From Icerya purchasi (lineage: Eukaryota > Arthropoda > Insecta > Hemiptera > Monophlebidae), in contig CM077116.1 in NCBI GenBank assembly GCA_039619475.1, positions 248,939,440 through 249,003,439 on the forward strand: a stretch of 64,000 bases of DNA, written 5' to 3'. Position numbers and translations under genes: made by a program. A model generated the notes under the pieces. The model was not told the DNA's origin and ran no database searches. It was given only the letters and a program-made list of their open reading frames with translations. Positions 11,196 through 22,344 of this stretch are shown here, in pieces. Numbering within the stretch: position 1 is the stretch's first letter; every line of letters starts with the position of its first letter.

Positions 11196-11352
11196 GAAGC
11201 ATAGCTGAAAGAGAACATCTAAAGTGGCAACAGGCTGCCCCATTACCGAATAATCCGTACTCAAAAGAAAATATAGAGAAACGAATGTTGGACCGTTTGC
11301 TAACCAGAAGTTATAGCGCTAATGATCGTTTATCCATGTTAGTAATTGTTGC
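11196..11352 (+). CDS. Host gene 1, exon d with conserved-looking REHLKW motif
   Basis: The exon follows a strong acceptor (TATTTTTTTACAG) and encodes SIAEREHLKWQQAAPLPNNP, then YSKENIEKRMLDRLLTRS. The Trp-containing, Pro-Asn-rich block is unlike the disordered flanks and is the best search handle for this gene. It looks like a short linear motif followed by a basic helix. The 3' end is uncertain. A donor GC|GTGAAT after 11352 gives phase 2 and joins exon e without a stop. A donor after 11341 (TTA|GTAATT) would bring a stop into exon e and is less likely. I recognise the phrase as conserved-looking but cannot name the family. Confidence 0.65.
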
Positions 11353-11356
11353 GTGA

Positions 11357-13319
11357 ATAGTCGATCATTTTTGTAATGGACTATATGTAACACGCTTTTA
11401 ATCCTTATAATTATCTTATTTAGTAAAGCATGAGAATTCCTGATACATATTACATTATATATTGATATATTCGTAACATGGTTAAATCGTTATCGGTAAT
11501 TGCACATTTTCGTATATCAATTTTTTACTGCAATATTGAAAGAAAAAAACAACTAACGAAAGAGCAGTATTTTCTAGTTTTGTATTCTCCGAGCAGACAA
11601 ACATAGCCGAGATTCAAATAACAGCAGGTAATCGAGAATAATTGTAGCCCTTACTTAAAATCGATTACCGATTAAGAACAACAACCCCCCCCCCCCCCCC
11701 GCTCACCCAAGTTATAAAAAAGATTTATATAATTGGGATCAGTCGAGTAGACAATTTAAAACGAATAAAATTCATTCGTTAAGATATTCCAAACTAGACT
11801 GTTTTTTTATTTTTTTCGGATTCTCTAATTCAGATTAACCGATAGAACAAATTTATTGAAATAGTACATACTGGTATGTGTATATATCAGTAGTGACCGA
11901 TGTTTATAAAAGTTCGAAGGTGCACTTATGCACTACAGTTGTTTACAGATTGAACATAAAACGTTTCCAATACCGTCAACCTCTTTGTAGAATTTCTTAG
12001 AAACGTTTTAATTCTTTCCGAAAATTTAAATAAAATTATACATTCATTAAATGTCTCTTTTCGAATTTATTCGACAGCAGAAAATTTAACGAATCAGCTG
12101 TGCTTGGGCTCTGCAGATGGATGATAACTCATTATTTGATTTGATTTTATTTAGAAATGGGGATAAATTGTTTCTTCTTGATGATTATAATTTAGAAATC
12201 TCTCGGCTAAAAATCATTTGGACGCTGCGAAGTAACCTGACAATGAAAATCTTTCCATTAACAGAGATATAGTGACATCAGACACTTCTTTTGTCTCGAT
12301 TTTCAGATTTTCTCGTTGCTTAGTCTTTATTACCCGGAGAACTTGAACTATTCTCATTATTGTTATTATGTCTGATATTTTAAATACATTTACTTGGAAA
12401 TCTGAAACAGATTTGCAGAATCAATGTTACTTCTTTGAAGCTGACTGTATAAAAAATATCTACCAATGACATTATTCTATTAAAAAGAGAAAGCCAAAAA
12501 CAAAATATATAACTTTTAAGAATTTAATTCAAACCAATAACCGGGAAATTACACTATCATTTTGTACGGCCTCTGATTTTAAAAGATCTTCGATACAAGT
12601 AGAAGTATTATTATTACTATTATTGTTTTTTTTATGTTTTTTCCATACGTACTTACATAGGCTAACAGCACGACGTTGAGAGGGTGGGGGGTATATTTGG
12701 TTTCTGAGATTGGTATGTTGGAGGAACTTGAAGAGAGCGAAAACAGAGGCGTCTGAGTTTTATAGGAGTGATGTAATGGAGAAGCTTTTGTATGCCTTTT
12801 GACGCTGTGAAAGTGTGCCTGAGCAGTCAAGTAGAAGGTGAGACGAATAGAAATCGGATCGACTGAGCAACAATGAATGTATTTAACATAGCGATAAGTT
12901 TGTTTTAGAATTACTCACACGGTCTTAGAAGAAACAGGCATAACAAACGACGCATCATAAGTTTGGATAATCAGTTCTTTAGTACTATTTTTATTTATTG
13001 TGTGTATGTGTGTTTTTTTAAGTTATTCAAGTAAGCGTGTTAAAAATGTTTCATGTTTTATAGAAGTAAATATATTCCAAAAAAAACTTTTTTACTGACT
13101 TCCTTTATGAAGATAATTGTAGACAATAGCCATTTTAAACACATTTGAAACGTCATTAGTCTAAAAAGTTTGCTTCCTTTATCTTTTTTGAAATTTCTTC
13201 TTGGCATACCTTCAACATGACGTCCAATATTCAATATTTTTTTCTGATGTTCCATTGAAATAACCGTATAATTTTAAACAAAAAGAAAAAATTCACTAAA
13301 TAGAAAATTTTATGTTAAA
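11357..13319. other. Intron sequence of host gene 1 with a 16-C run
   Basis: AT-rich intron without a supported gene. A homopolymer of 16 cytosines occupies 11685-11700. The open minus-strand frame at 12579-12830 is Ser/Pro/His-rich low complexity and has no family resemblance. Confidence 0.45.
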
Positions 13320-14009
13320 ACAAATGATTATGAGTCACCCATGGAGCACATAACTGCTGGTGTACCGCAAGGAAGCATTTTAGGACCATATTTATTTATA
13401 GTATACGTAAGCGGCATACCACCTAAAATGAAGAGTCTGACACATATCTATATGCAGACGATACTGCGATCCTAGCGACATCTTATAAAACAGACACACT
13501 CCTATACGATAATAAAAAACTTTAAAAAGTGACAGATTAAAGTAAATAATAATAAAATAGAGGATCCTTTATTCGCTAGAAGACGACCGCATATACGAAA
13601 ACAAATAGATGTCCAAAATAGTCATGTAGAAAGTGGAAGGATGAAATCTAATACTCCTAGGAGTTTAAAGCTGGATAAAAGAGTTCACGAAACTTATTAA
13701 GAATAACGTTATGAAAGCTCGGCAAAAGATTTGTTGTCTATACCCCTACAATAGAATTTAACACCTCTAAGCAAACTTATTATTTATAAACAAATCATTT
13801 TGCTAAAACTATCATATACAGTAATAATTTCGCCGACTACTAGTTCAATTATTTTAAAGAATTCAAAATCACTGTCTAAGAATAATCCTAAATAAAACGC
13901 GATACACCAGCATCAACTCCATACATGATCACTTAAAAATAGCACACATTCAAGAAATAATTACAAAGAAACGGGGAAATATTTTGTCGCACGCAGAGCA
14001 TCCGACTTT

Positions 14010-14951
14010 TTTTTTTTTGTTTTTTTTTGTTTTTTGGGCGCGCCAGCGGCATTGACCCAACAACAATAGAAATTAAGGAAGGGGTTAAATAAAGAGACGA
14101 TTATAAATAGAGCTTAGGAAAGATTGGAGTACAGGGATTATATCTGGAGATGGAAAGGAAAGGACAAAGGAAGAATTATACGGAGCAGGAAGACCCAGTG
14201 CCAAGATTTTCGAGTACAAAACAAAGCGCTCGGAATCAAGGGCAGGGCATTCAAAGAAGATGTGGTTTGCATCACATATGAGAGGAGAGATGGAATTATG
14301 AAGGGGACAATCGGGAGAAGGGGACAGGGAAAAACGAAAACGTGAAGAGGGTAGAAGTGAGTGACTAATACGCAGTCTGATTAAGGAAATGATCGCGGAG
14401 CGTTGATAAGAATAGGATTGAAACCACGGCTGGGAAGAGGGAACCGGTTGAATTTGAAGATAATGAGAGCCGGGATTAGAAAATAGAGAAGGATAGGGGA
14501 ATGATTAGCTGAGGAAAGAAGGAGGATGTCCGAGGTGGGAATTTTGCAGAATAAAGGACCATCGTGGGCGGCCGAACGGGCTAAAAAGTCCGCTAACTCG
14601 TTGCCCTCGATGCCAGAGTGACTAGGAATCCACAAAAGGTCAATAGTAATGGAACGGGATGAAAGTAAATTGGATATAAGAAAACGAATTAAAAGAATGA
14701 TAGAATTGGAGGAATGAGAAGGAGGAGAAGAAATGGCTTGAAGAACACTTTTGGAATCGGAGACAATCAGACATTTACTGATCTCTCTTATGGATGGAAT
14801 GAACGAGACTGCGCGTAAAATGGAGATAGACTCCGCTGTGAAGATAGAACAGAAGGAAGGGAGCTTGAAGGACTCAGAGTGATTAAGTGAGAGGGAGGTA
14901 AACGCGCCGCCCACCCCATTTTCGTTTTTAGAACCGTCAGTGAAGAATGTT
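14010..14951 (-). mobile_element. Family M LINE, 5'-truncated copy with target duplication
   Basis: The copy is bounded by CATCCGACTTT at 13999-14009 and again at 14952-14962, an 11-bp target-site duplication. On the minus strand it begins inside the RNase H domain, continues through a purine-rich 3' region, and ends in an A-rich tail (T-runs at 14010-14035 on the plus strand). It sits inside an older jockey-like relic in antisense. The well-kept open frame and intact duplication indicate that it is among the younger insertions here. Confidence 0.9.
14381..14951 (-). CDS. RNase H domain of a truncated family M LINE
   Basis: An uninterrupted frame enters at the 5' truncation point with FFTDGSKNENGVGGAF and runs about 190 codons to a stop at 14381. 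The acidic active-site residues can be placed: D in TDGS, E in FTAES, D in LIVSDSKSVLQ and D in GNELADFLARS, with WIPSHSGIEGN before the last. This is the usual layout of the RNase H that removes RNA from cDNA in I-type LINEs. As no reverse transcriptase or start context accompanies it, it is a fragment of the element's polyprotein rather than a gene in its own right. Confidence 0.8.
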
Positions 14952-15734
14952 CATCCGACTTTAATTAATAATATCGGTGACTATGATTGCCAAACATACT
15001 TAAGTATAAATACAAAAAATACAAACAAAGAAGGATACATCTTGCTGACACGCTTTAATGAAATATTTTTGTAAGTCTTGTGTCTTGGCGACACTATAAG
15101 AAAATAAGCGTTATATAATTAGTAATTTTAAGCTATTATACGTTATTAATATATAGTTTTCTCGTATTTAACTAAGTAGCTGCATTTTAGTTTTAGCGCA
15201 CAGGTTAATACTGTCATAGATTAAAAATTACTAATTAATCATTTTATTGTAAGTTTGGTTGTTCTGTGCAGGTTCTTTTGTATTTTGTAATTTTCTCTGC
15301 AAATTAAATTCTGTAAAGTTAACTAATATTAAGTAAATTACATATATTAAACGCCCACATTTTGTAAAAACAGTTTCTCTTTCGGTACGGATAATTATTC
15401 CCATTAAATTTCTATATTGTATTATATATATGGAAGGTGTATAAATAAATGTTTTTCTTCTTCTTTTTTATATACATTATTAGCATGTACAATTCTCCAC
15501 TACGTCCTAAATTTTAAGAATGTATGAACAAGTAGGCGCGTTGATAAATTTAATATATTCCTTTCAAAAAAACAACTATTTAAAGTATCTACTACTTGCT
15601 TAGTTTGTTACACATTAAGTTTGCAATGTACGGCCAATTATATTATATGTACACCGTATTGAAAGAATTGTACTTTTTCTGTATAATTTAAATTTAAATT
15701 TAAATTTTGTAATGACTTATTTGATCAATTCCAG

Positions 15735-15806
15735 GAATTTAATTGAAACTCGAAGCGCTTCCGTAACGAAAATTGACTGCGGTGCCTCTTTACCTGATTA
15801 CCGAAA
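15735..15806 (+). CDS. Host gene 1, exon e
   Basis: A 72-bp exon between acceptor CAATTCCAG and donor CGAAA|GTAAGA. In the phase left by exon d it reads NLIETRSASVTKIDCGASLP then DYRK and has no stop. It leaves two bases (AA), which exon f completes as Lys. The Ser/Thr-rich stretch with RSAS could be a phosphorylation site, which is inference only. A family M LINE inserted just downstream (15.9-17.0 kb) sits in the following intron in antisense. Confidence 0.6.
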
Positions 15807-15884
15807 GTAAGAAACTCTGAGTAAATAAACATATTTACCTGCATTATAAATTTATTGTTTAGGAAAAATAATCTTTTCTTTTTA

Positions 15885-17020
15885 TTTATTTTTTTTTATA
15901 ACCCCCCCTTTAGGCATGTCAACAAAAGTTCTTCGTCCAGAAACGACACGAGGGAGAAGGATCAGTTAAATGCAGATTCGGTCAGCTATTGATAAGATAA
16001 AAGAACTGAGGATAGGAACAATGGAGATCGACGAAAACGATAAGATATACGAGGCACAATAAGGAGTAGAGAATTTGAGTGATAACAAATTGGAGTACAA
16101 AGAAGTGCTTTCGTTCACGAGGGATGGACATTCAAAGAAGATATGGTCAAGATCACAGACGACTTCCTCGTCAGGATGAAAAGGATAATTAAGGGTATAA
16201 AGCGAGATGAAAACGATAATGTGAGGAAGGAAGAAAAGTATGATTCAGACGTAAACGGATAATAGGGACAATAACGGAACGGCGAAGCAAAGGAAAATCG
16301 TAAAACCAAGGCCGCGTGGGTAGATTAGGTTGGATGGAAAAATAAAAGGAAGGTTGATTAGAAAAGGAAGAAACGTAAAAATCTGACCAAAATCTAACAT
16401 GAAACTTTTTACACAATGGGAGTAAATTAGAAATGGGAATTTTAGAGAAAAAAAGCGGAACGGTACAGCAATCTTAGCCAAAGGGCATATCAATACGGAT
16501 AGCATGAAGAGAAAAATCGAGTGTGGATGAGGGAGCGAATGCGGAGGATAAAAAGGTCAGAGGAGTGCAAGGGGAAATGTGAGGAAATAGCTTTAAGAGC
16601 ACACATGGAGTCGGAGATAATTAAATATTCAGAAGAAGAATGATGGGAGGAAATATAAATTATGGAACGTAGAATGGCCATTAACTTGGCCGTAAAGATA
16701 GTACAAAAGGAAGGGAGACGAAAAGATTTGGAGAAATTAATGCTGGGAAGGATGAAAGAAGCTTCAACTCCATTAGGCCCCTTCGAACCGTCCGTAAAAA
16801 TAGCTATATGGGAAGGAAAATAGGATTCGATATTACTATGGAATTCCTGTATAACTGTTGCATTGGAAAGGGATTTGGAGGACAAAGGAAAGTAGAATGC
16901 ATTGGGAGGATTGGAGAGATCTGCAAAATTGAAAGAAACGTAAGGGAGATTGTTATAAGAAATTGTGCAGGATAAAAAGGAATTCAGCCGCAAAGCAATG
17001 TGGGCTAGAATAGGAATTTA
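15885..17020 (-). mobile_element. Family M LINE, 5'-truncated copy
   Basis: Minus-strand coding starts near 17018 with KIPILAHIALRLNSFLS, the post-RT linker (KIPVLAFTSLRLSSF in the 62 kb copy). It continues to IFTDGSKGPNGVEASFI, FTAKLMAILRS and YLIISDSMCALKAIS, the first parts of RNase H, where E has become K in FTAK. The open frame (16993-16490) ends before the final RNase H motif, which is scattered in other frames. The 3' end is marked on the plus strand by a T-rich run (15880-15900) followed by CCCCCCTTTAGG. No clear target duplication was found. It lies in the intron after exon e, antisense to host gene 1. Confidence 0.75.
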
Positions 17021-17609
17021 TGATCCTTCTACGAAGTTAATTGTTTATGGGCAGCAGTTGCTTCGCTCATAGTGTGTCTGTTTTTTAAATTGGTTACGAT
17101 TTAGTTTTATAGGCTATTGATTTTTATCTTTTTCATATATGAAAAAAGAAAAAAAACTAAAAAGTACGTATATACAATCAATTACTTTTAGTGAACAAAC
17201 GTGACCTACATTCAAACTTATTAAAACGATTATATATTTTCCAAATTTTCCCATATATGTTTTGAAATGTGCAGGACAAGAGGCGCGACGGTAGAAGGCG
17301 AAATTATTAGAATATATATATATTTTTTTTTGTCTAATCTGCAGTTTTCATGCAAGATGAAAGAAATATTATTTCTGTTAAATCTTCAGGGCATCGCCAT
17401 GTTTATTATACAATAACAATCAAAAAATGTTTAATGAACATATAGGCGGAAGTTTAGAGGTGCAAAAATTTATTTTTACTTTGCTGATTTGGTATTATAA
17501 CTTGTATTACTTAAGTTCTTTACACAAAATTTGAAATTATTAATTGTATAATTTATTAAAAGGACAAAATTAAAAACCACAATTATCTAAATTCGTAAAA
17601 TTTATATTT

Positions 17610-18026
17610 AGGAAATCTTTTGATCGAAATCGTAATTTCTTTGGAAGTCAAAAGAACTAAACCCCGAACTGATCCAAATCTTTGATTAAAAACAAAATCT
17701 ATGTCTCAAAATTTTATAAAAATTCCAATTAAAAAAAAAACATTTTCTAAGAGTGTTATCCCTCCACCCGCCGTATCGACACGAAGAATGTCATTGAGAA
17801 ATAATTTACCAGCTGAAGAACATATGAGTCTATTAAAAGGGCAATTATCGCGAAGTCAATCTACTATGCGTAAATTACACGATCAGAGATAACCAACAAA
17901 AAAGAATCAACGAAGAACTATATATGGAGTGGGAATACCGTTTGATTGAAAAGAGGAGTAAAAAGGAATTTGTTCAGTTGAAAGTAATGAAAAATCAAAC
18001 ATTATATGATCAGGGTCGCAAATAAA
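17610..18026 (+). pseudogene. Unidentified coding-like sequence, broken
   Basis: A plus-strand frame reads LEVKRTKPRTDPNL, a stop, then MSQNFIKIPIKKKTFSKSV, PPPAVSTRRMSLRNNL and KGQLSRSQSTMRKLHDQR with a stop at 17890. After a single frameshift it continues KRINEELYMEWEYRLIEKRS then KKEFVQLKVMKNQTLYDQ up to a stop near 18026. Residue use (charged helix with heptad-like spacing, SRR/TRR basic patches) is protein-like rather than random. A T-rich acceptor (TTTATATTTAG) precedes it at about 17610. It is directly followed by a family M LINE. It could be a decayed exon, a processed pseudogene or a transposon ORF. I do not recognise it. Confidence 0.4.
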
Positions 18027-18029
18027 GTG

Positions 18030-19460
18030 GTTGTTCGGTGGGAGCGGGATAATGGACGATAAGGAGATGTCACGAGAGAAAAACGGAAAAGCGAAGAAGA
18101 GGGAAAACTTTGCCTGAAACGCAGGCGGAAAATCACAGGGGGATTAGAGCGATGTATAGAAGGAAAGTCAAAAAGGAATCTGGGTTAGAGAATGAGGAAG
18201 CGTAGGAGTTAAACCAACGTTTGGAATAAGCAGCTGTAAACAGAAGGCTAATATTAGAGGATGAGAAAACGGGAAGAAACCCACCAAAAGAGGAAAATAA
18301 CCAGGCACATGAGTCAACTTACTAATTTCTCTCGATTCCCCGGCATGACCAGAAATCCGAAATTGAGCGGGAAAGGAAAAGATATCAAGGAACAAATATG
18401 AAGGATAACGTAGTTTGTTGAATGAGACAGGAGAGGAGATGCGATAGCCTGCAGCACGCTTTCAGCATCCGACAGGATAAGGATACTGCGAAAGACAAAT
18501 GAGGATCTGATAAAAAGAAGGTCACACGAAATAATAGTAGAATCGGCATAAAAGATTGAACAAAAAAAAAAGAAGTTTAAAGGACTTGAGGTAATTTAAT
18601 GAAGGAGAAAAAAAAGCTGAAATAACTCCATTGGGTCTCTTGGAGCCATCAGTTAGGATCGAAAAATGGTCAGAGAAAGAAGAGCTTAGATTCTGTAGCA
18701 ATTCCGATTTAACGATATGATTAGAATAGGTTTAGAATGAGGAGGAGAATAAAAGTATTTGACTGGATGCAGACAAGAAAAAAAATTAAAGGAGAAACAT
18801 GGGAGTTTATCGAGGGAGCAAACTGAACGAGACGAGCAGCGATAAGAGAGATAGAACTGGAGTTTTGCTAGCAAAGAGAAATAATGAGGAAAAGAAAGTT
18901 AGCAACCATTTGATGAGAAAACGATAGCCTAAGTAAGAGCATCGACGAAAAGGACGAGAAATGTGAAATTCAGCGTGCAGAACCGGTATAGGAGTAGATT
19001 TTTGGGCTCCAAGGCAAAAGCGGATATGTATATTTTGGACACGATCAAACTTAGACAGCAGAAATCTAAAAGAATTTCTATAAATGTAGGAATAGTAGTC
19101 AAGAATAAAACGAATAAAAGATTAGTAAAACATAAGCAAAATCACGCAATCAACTCCCTAGTTTGTTTTGGAAAGGGATTTAATGAAGTTGAGCCTTTTG
19201 CAGGAGGACGAATATAGATAGTTGATTTGGTCATACAATGAAAGACTATCCAGAAAAACACCCAAATAACGAAAAGGGGAAGTAAGAGAAATTGAGTCAC
19301 TATTTAGGTCCTGATCAGTTAAGGATAGTATACGTTTTCGACAGCCATGATTTTTTTAATATCCCTTTGTTTGGACCACTCGGGGCAACTGCGGTCATTA
19401 GAATGCCGTTACAGTTTCGGCATAGTGGAGGATTTTCGAGATTAGAACATTCGACTTCAG
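18030..19460 (-). mobile_element. Family M LINE with internal deletion (ORF1 zinc knuckle joined to RT end)
   Basis: The minus strand starts with a gag-like zinc knuckle (CRNCNG, a frameshift, then HSNDRSCPEWSKQRDIKKI, 19440-19350). Within a few codons it passes to the post-active-site RT block FRYLGVFLDSLSLYDQINYL (about 19290-19230), QNIHIRFCLGAQKSTPIPVL, and an RNase H start DGSKRPNGV near 18640. The endonuclease and most of the RT between ORF1 and this point are missing, so the copy has an internal deletion. Numerous stops make it a dead copy. This is the only place in the window where ORF1 of the family is visible. Confidence 0.7.
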
Positions 19461-19703
19461 ATGGTTAAAAGAAATCCGGTTTTATTCCATATCAAAAGTT
19501 TCTAGTGTACAACAAAAAAGTGTTTGTTCAATTTATCAGTGCTAAATCCGAAAATAAACTGCATCTTATTTAATCATTTCATTTTTTTTTTTTTTGGTAA
19601 TAAATAATGTACATATCAGAAAAAGCCACATCCGAATTATAATTTCCACATACTATTTCGTCTCACTTTTTAAGTTCCTCAATGTTATAATGTTATTTAC
19701 ATG

Positions 19704-19708
<5 letters not shown>

Positions 19709-19771
<63 letters not shown>

Positions 19772-19782
19772 GGTGTGGGTGT

Positions 19783-19825
<43 letters not shown>
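19709..19825. repeat. Compound (AT)n(GT)n microsatellite
   Basis: About 18 AT units run into GT units interrupted by GGGTGTGGGTGTGGG, ending at about 19825. It lies some 90 bases upstream of the 3' splice site of exon f. Confidence 0.95.
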
Positions 19826-19827
<2 letters not shown>

Positions 19828-19911
19828 AGCGAAATTATGTTTTTACTTGTGTAATATTAATTTTACATTATTATTGTTACAAATAATAATTTTACAATCT
19901 GGTTATTACAG

Positions 19912-19966
19912 GTACGGTAGAGATTATTATATTAATGGTCAAAGTAGTTCCATCGATTTAAGATTG
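19912..19966 (+). CDS. Host gene 1, exon f
   Basis: A 55-bp exon between acceptor GGTTATTACAG and donor TTG|GTGAGT, both good matches to consensus. It reads (K)YGRDYYINGQSSSIDLRL and ends in phase 0, which matches the start of the shared exon at 34046. The tyrosine-rich YGRDYYING block again looks conserved rather than random. Immediately upstream lies a long (AT)n(GT)n microsatellite (19709-19825) within the intron. Confidence 0.65.
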
Positions 19967-20363
19967 GTGAGTATTGATAACTTTGCTAATTTAATAAAAT
20001 TATAAATTTCGACCAATTGTTAATACAATCTACGATGAATCTTCTAAGTAATTATATTCATATTTTAAAAGAGTGGAACATATTTAATTTTATTAATCTT
20101 GGTTGTCTTCATTATCGGTATTTGTGTTTTTTGATTGATTTCCGTTCTTAAAAACCACATTAAAAGTATGTTCAAGGTGTATATATTTTATTTTTTGAAT
20201 TTAAATATATGTATATATGTATGTATGTATGTATACATATATTGATACGAATAATATCTGCAGCGCAATCTATTTAAATTCTAAATTATTCGTTTTATTT
20301 ACCTTGCTTTTAAATGAAGAATTTCGATGACATATTTCGACCAATTGTAGAGTAGGGCCACTG
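19967..20363. other. Intron sequence of host gene 1
   Basis: AT-rich sequence with a short (ATGT)n tract near 20212-20235. No gene or mobile element is supported here. Confidence 0.4.
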
Positions 20364-20365
20364 TA

Positions 20366-21671
20366 CACCGTTTGTCCGAAAAGTAAGGGGACTGATTTTT
20401 TTCTGAAGAAACGAGTGGCACTATCTGTGGGAACCTATTGCAGTGACGTAGTACTATGTTTTGACATAGCATATGATTTTTTGTTGGCCAGTAGTGCGAT
20501 TATTTCTTGGTGAGATACGGTCTTGTAATTTGTGTGTTCTTTCGACGTGTCACTTTTTTCATAATGGAACAACGATCGGTAATTAAATTTTACTTTAAAC
20601 TCGGTAAAACTGCTACTCAAACGTTTAACGATTTAAAAAAAGTGTATGATGATGAATGTCTAGCCCGTTCGAAGGTATTCGAGTGGTATAAACAATTCAA
20701 GGAGGGGAGAGAGTCGGTGCAAGACGAGCCAAGAAGTGGGCGGCCGTCGACGACGAGTACTGATGATAACGCCGACAAAATCCGAACCCTTCTCGCCGCA
20801 TACCGCCATCTATCATGCCGAATGCTTGAAGATGAGTCGGGAATACCCAAATCAACCGTTCACGAGCTGATTCGAAACGTTTTACACAAGCGGAAGATCT
20901 GTGCTAAATTCGTTCCTCATTCTTTAACGCCGGAGCAAAAAGAACAGCGCCTGAACTCGTCACAGAATTTCATTGATTTGATCGATGAAGACGCTTCGCT
21001 GTTCGATAAAATTATTACCGGTGATGAGTCATGGGTTTATCACCCTACCACCAAGAAGCAATCGAGTGAATGGGTGAGCAGTGGAGAGCCACGGCCGACG
21101 AAGGTTCGCACGACAAAATCGAAAACCAAGACCATGCTCATCACATTTTTCGATTCTCAAGGTATCGTACATAAGGAATTCGTGCCCCTAGGCACCACCG
21201 TGACTGCCAACTACTATTTGGGAACCCTGGATCGCCTTTGCAAACGGATTCAACGCGTACAACCAGAAAGATGGGAGTCCCGATATTTTCTCCTGCTCCA
21301 TGACAACGCGCCAGCTCATACCGCCGGATCAGTGATCCAGTTTTTGACCAAAAAATGTATCCCAGTGTTGCACCACCCGCCCTACTCACCGGACCCGGCC
21401 CTGTGTGACTTCTTCCTGTTCCCTAAATTGAAATCTGCCATGAAAGGAATCCGTTTTGACGACATTCCATCAATTCAAGCAGCTGTGACACGTGAATTGT
21501 GATGGATTTCAAAAGAAGCGTTCTCCAGAAGCTTCCAATGGTTGTACGAATGATCTGAAAGGTGCATTGTGGTGGGGGGGATTATGTAGAAACTAGCCGA
21601 GAATAAATTTTCCTATCTGAATTTGTCGATTTTTTATAGCATTAGTGCCTTTACTTTTCGGACAAACGGTG
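20366..21671 (+). mobile_element. Mariner transposon, full length with inverted repeats and TA duplication
   Basis: The 1306-bp element starts CACCGTTTGTCCGAAAAGTA and ends with its reverse complement (TACTTTTCGGACAAACGGTG), differing only at the inner edge. TA is present on both sides (20364-20365 and 21672-21673), the mariner/Tc1 target. Length, ends and the DD34D transposase inside fit the mariner family. It lies in an intron of host gene 1 in the sense direction. The transposase carries late stops, so this copy is probably non-autonomous but could still be moved in trans, because the ends look intact. Confidence 0.97.
20564..21502 (+). pseudogene. Mariner transposase, C-terminally truncated by stops
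   Basis: The ATG at 20564 (MEQRSVIKFYFKLGK) is the usual mariner start. The in-frame ATG at 20507 lies in the leader. Residues 1-110 form the paired HTH DNA-binding region (KVFEWYKQFKEG and GRPSTT linker, then GIPKSTVHELI). The catalytic domain has D in TGDESWVYH, D in LLHDNAPAHT and D in LCDFFLFPKL, the last two separated by 34 residues (DD34D). The frame stops at 21500-21502 after 312 codons. The homologous tail continues as WISKEAFSRSFQWLYE, a second TGA (21551), and then a one-base shift in the G-run at about 21573-21579, so roughly 35 residues are lost. SPDPALCD replaces the usual SPDLAPCD. The protein may retain the fold, but activity is doubtful. Confidence 0.93.
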
Positions 21672-21673
21672 TA

Positions 21674-22340
21674 TATGGACGCTTTACTATACAGTAATAC
21701 ATCAGCCAATTCTCGTTCGCTGTGGTTTAAATACGTTCAGACCAATATATTCGGGCTTAGAGTCGACTAATGTACTTTCGTATTTTGTAGTTCGGTATTT
21801 TGCGAGTGTTCATAAGGGAGAAATTTTCTAATTTACTAAGTGCGGGTAATTGTACGAGAATTAATGTTCGGAAAAGATCTTCTAGTCGCGTTCCATCGGT
21901 AGGTTTTCACCATCGCAGTAATTATTCACGCGCTAGTTAGATCGCCGGATTGCTCTAGTCAGAAGCCGTACTATGTTTGTTTTTTTGTATAGCCAGTTGT
22001 TGTACCATATTTTTTTCTATAAATTTGCATAATTTGTGACAATTAAAAGATCGTGTTAATCTAGTGGCCAAAATTGCCGCCATTATTTCTGATGTGGTCA
22101 TGAAATTCGCGTCAAAAGAAGTTTATTTTTTTTCCGTTCGCCCGATTGCTTGTTATATATTATTTTGATTTAACTATATATTTTCAATCGGTTTTTCTGA
22201 AAAAGATACTGAGGATGAGTCGGCGGCTTCTTCATTCGTGAGAATTGTTATCGGGGTTTGAAACGACCGCGGGAAGTTCGAAAATCGCACGAGGAGATTT
22301 CGCTCTTTCGGATTTTCTTAATTTATTTTCCTGTTGGTTA
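21674..22340. other. Less AT-rich stretch without a recognised gene
   Basis: After the mariner, the sequence up to about 22340 is noticeably richer in CG dinucleotides (TCGACT, TCGCGT, CGGCGGC) than the surrounding intron. It could be 5' leader or promoter-like sequence, but no frame or splice signal decides it. Confidence 0.3.
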
Positions 22341-22344
22341 TCAT

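Larger units (their letters stand above)
13320..15090 (+). mobile_element. Jockey-like LINE relic, split by a family M insertion
   Basis: Plus-strand pieces give HITAGVPQGSILGPYLFIVY (near 13350), the block before the active site, then Y-A-D-D-T-A-I-L-A around 13455, the metal-binding motif. After several stops comes IAHIQEI and an RGN(I)LSH-like end that runs into the insertion at 14010. Beyond the insertion the frame resumes with HPTLINNIGDYDCQTYL (from 14952). The gap is exactly filled by the 14010-14951 element and its duplicated target, so this relic was the older host sequence. Multiple stops make it a pseudogene. The 3' end beyond about 15090 is not clear. Confidence 0.7.

Noticed and set aside
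14124..14345. Plus-strand Lys/Arg-rich frame
   Set aside because: It is the purine-rich opposite strand of the 3' region of the family M LINE, seen in the other copies too.
19594..19886. Plus-strand frames rich in IY and CV dipeptides
   Set aside because: They translate the (AT)n(GT)n microsatellite.
20617..21389. Minus-strand open frames across the mariner
   Set aside because: They are opposite-strand shadows of the transposase.
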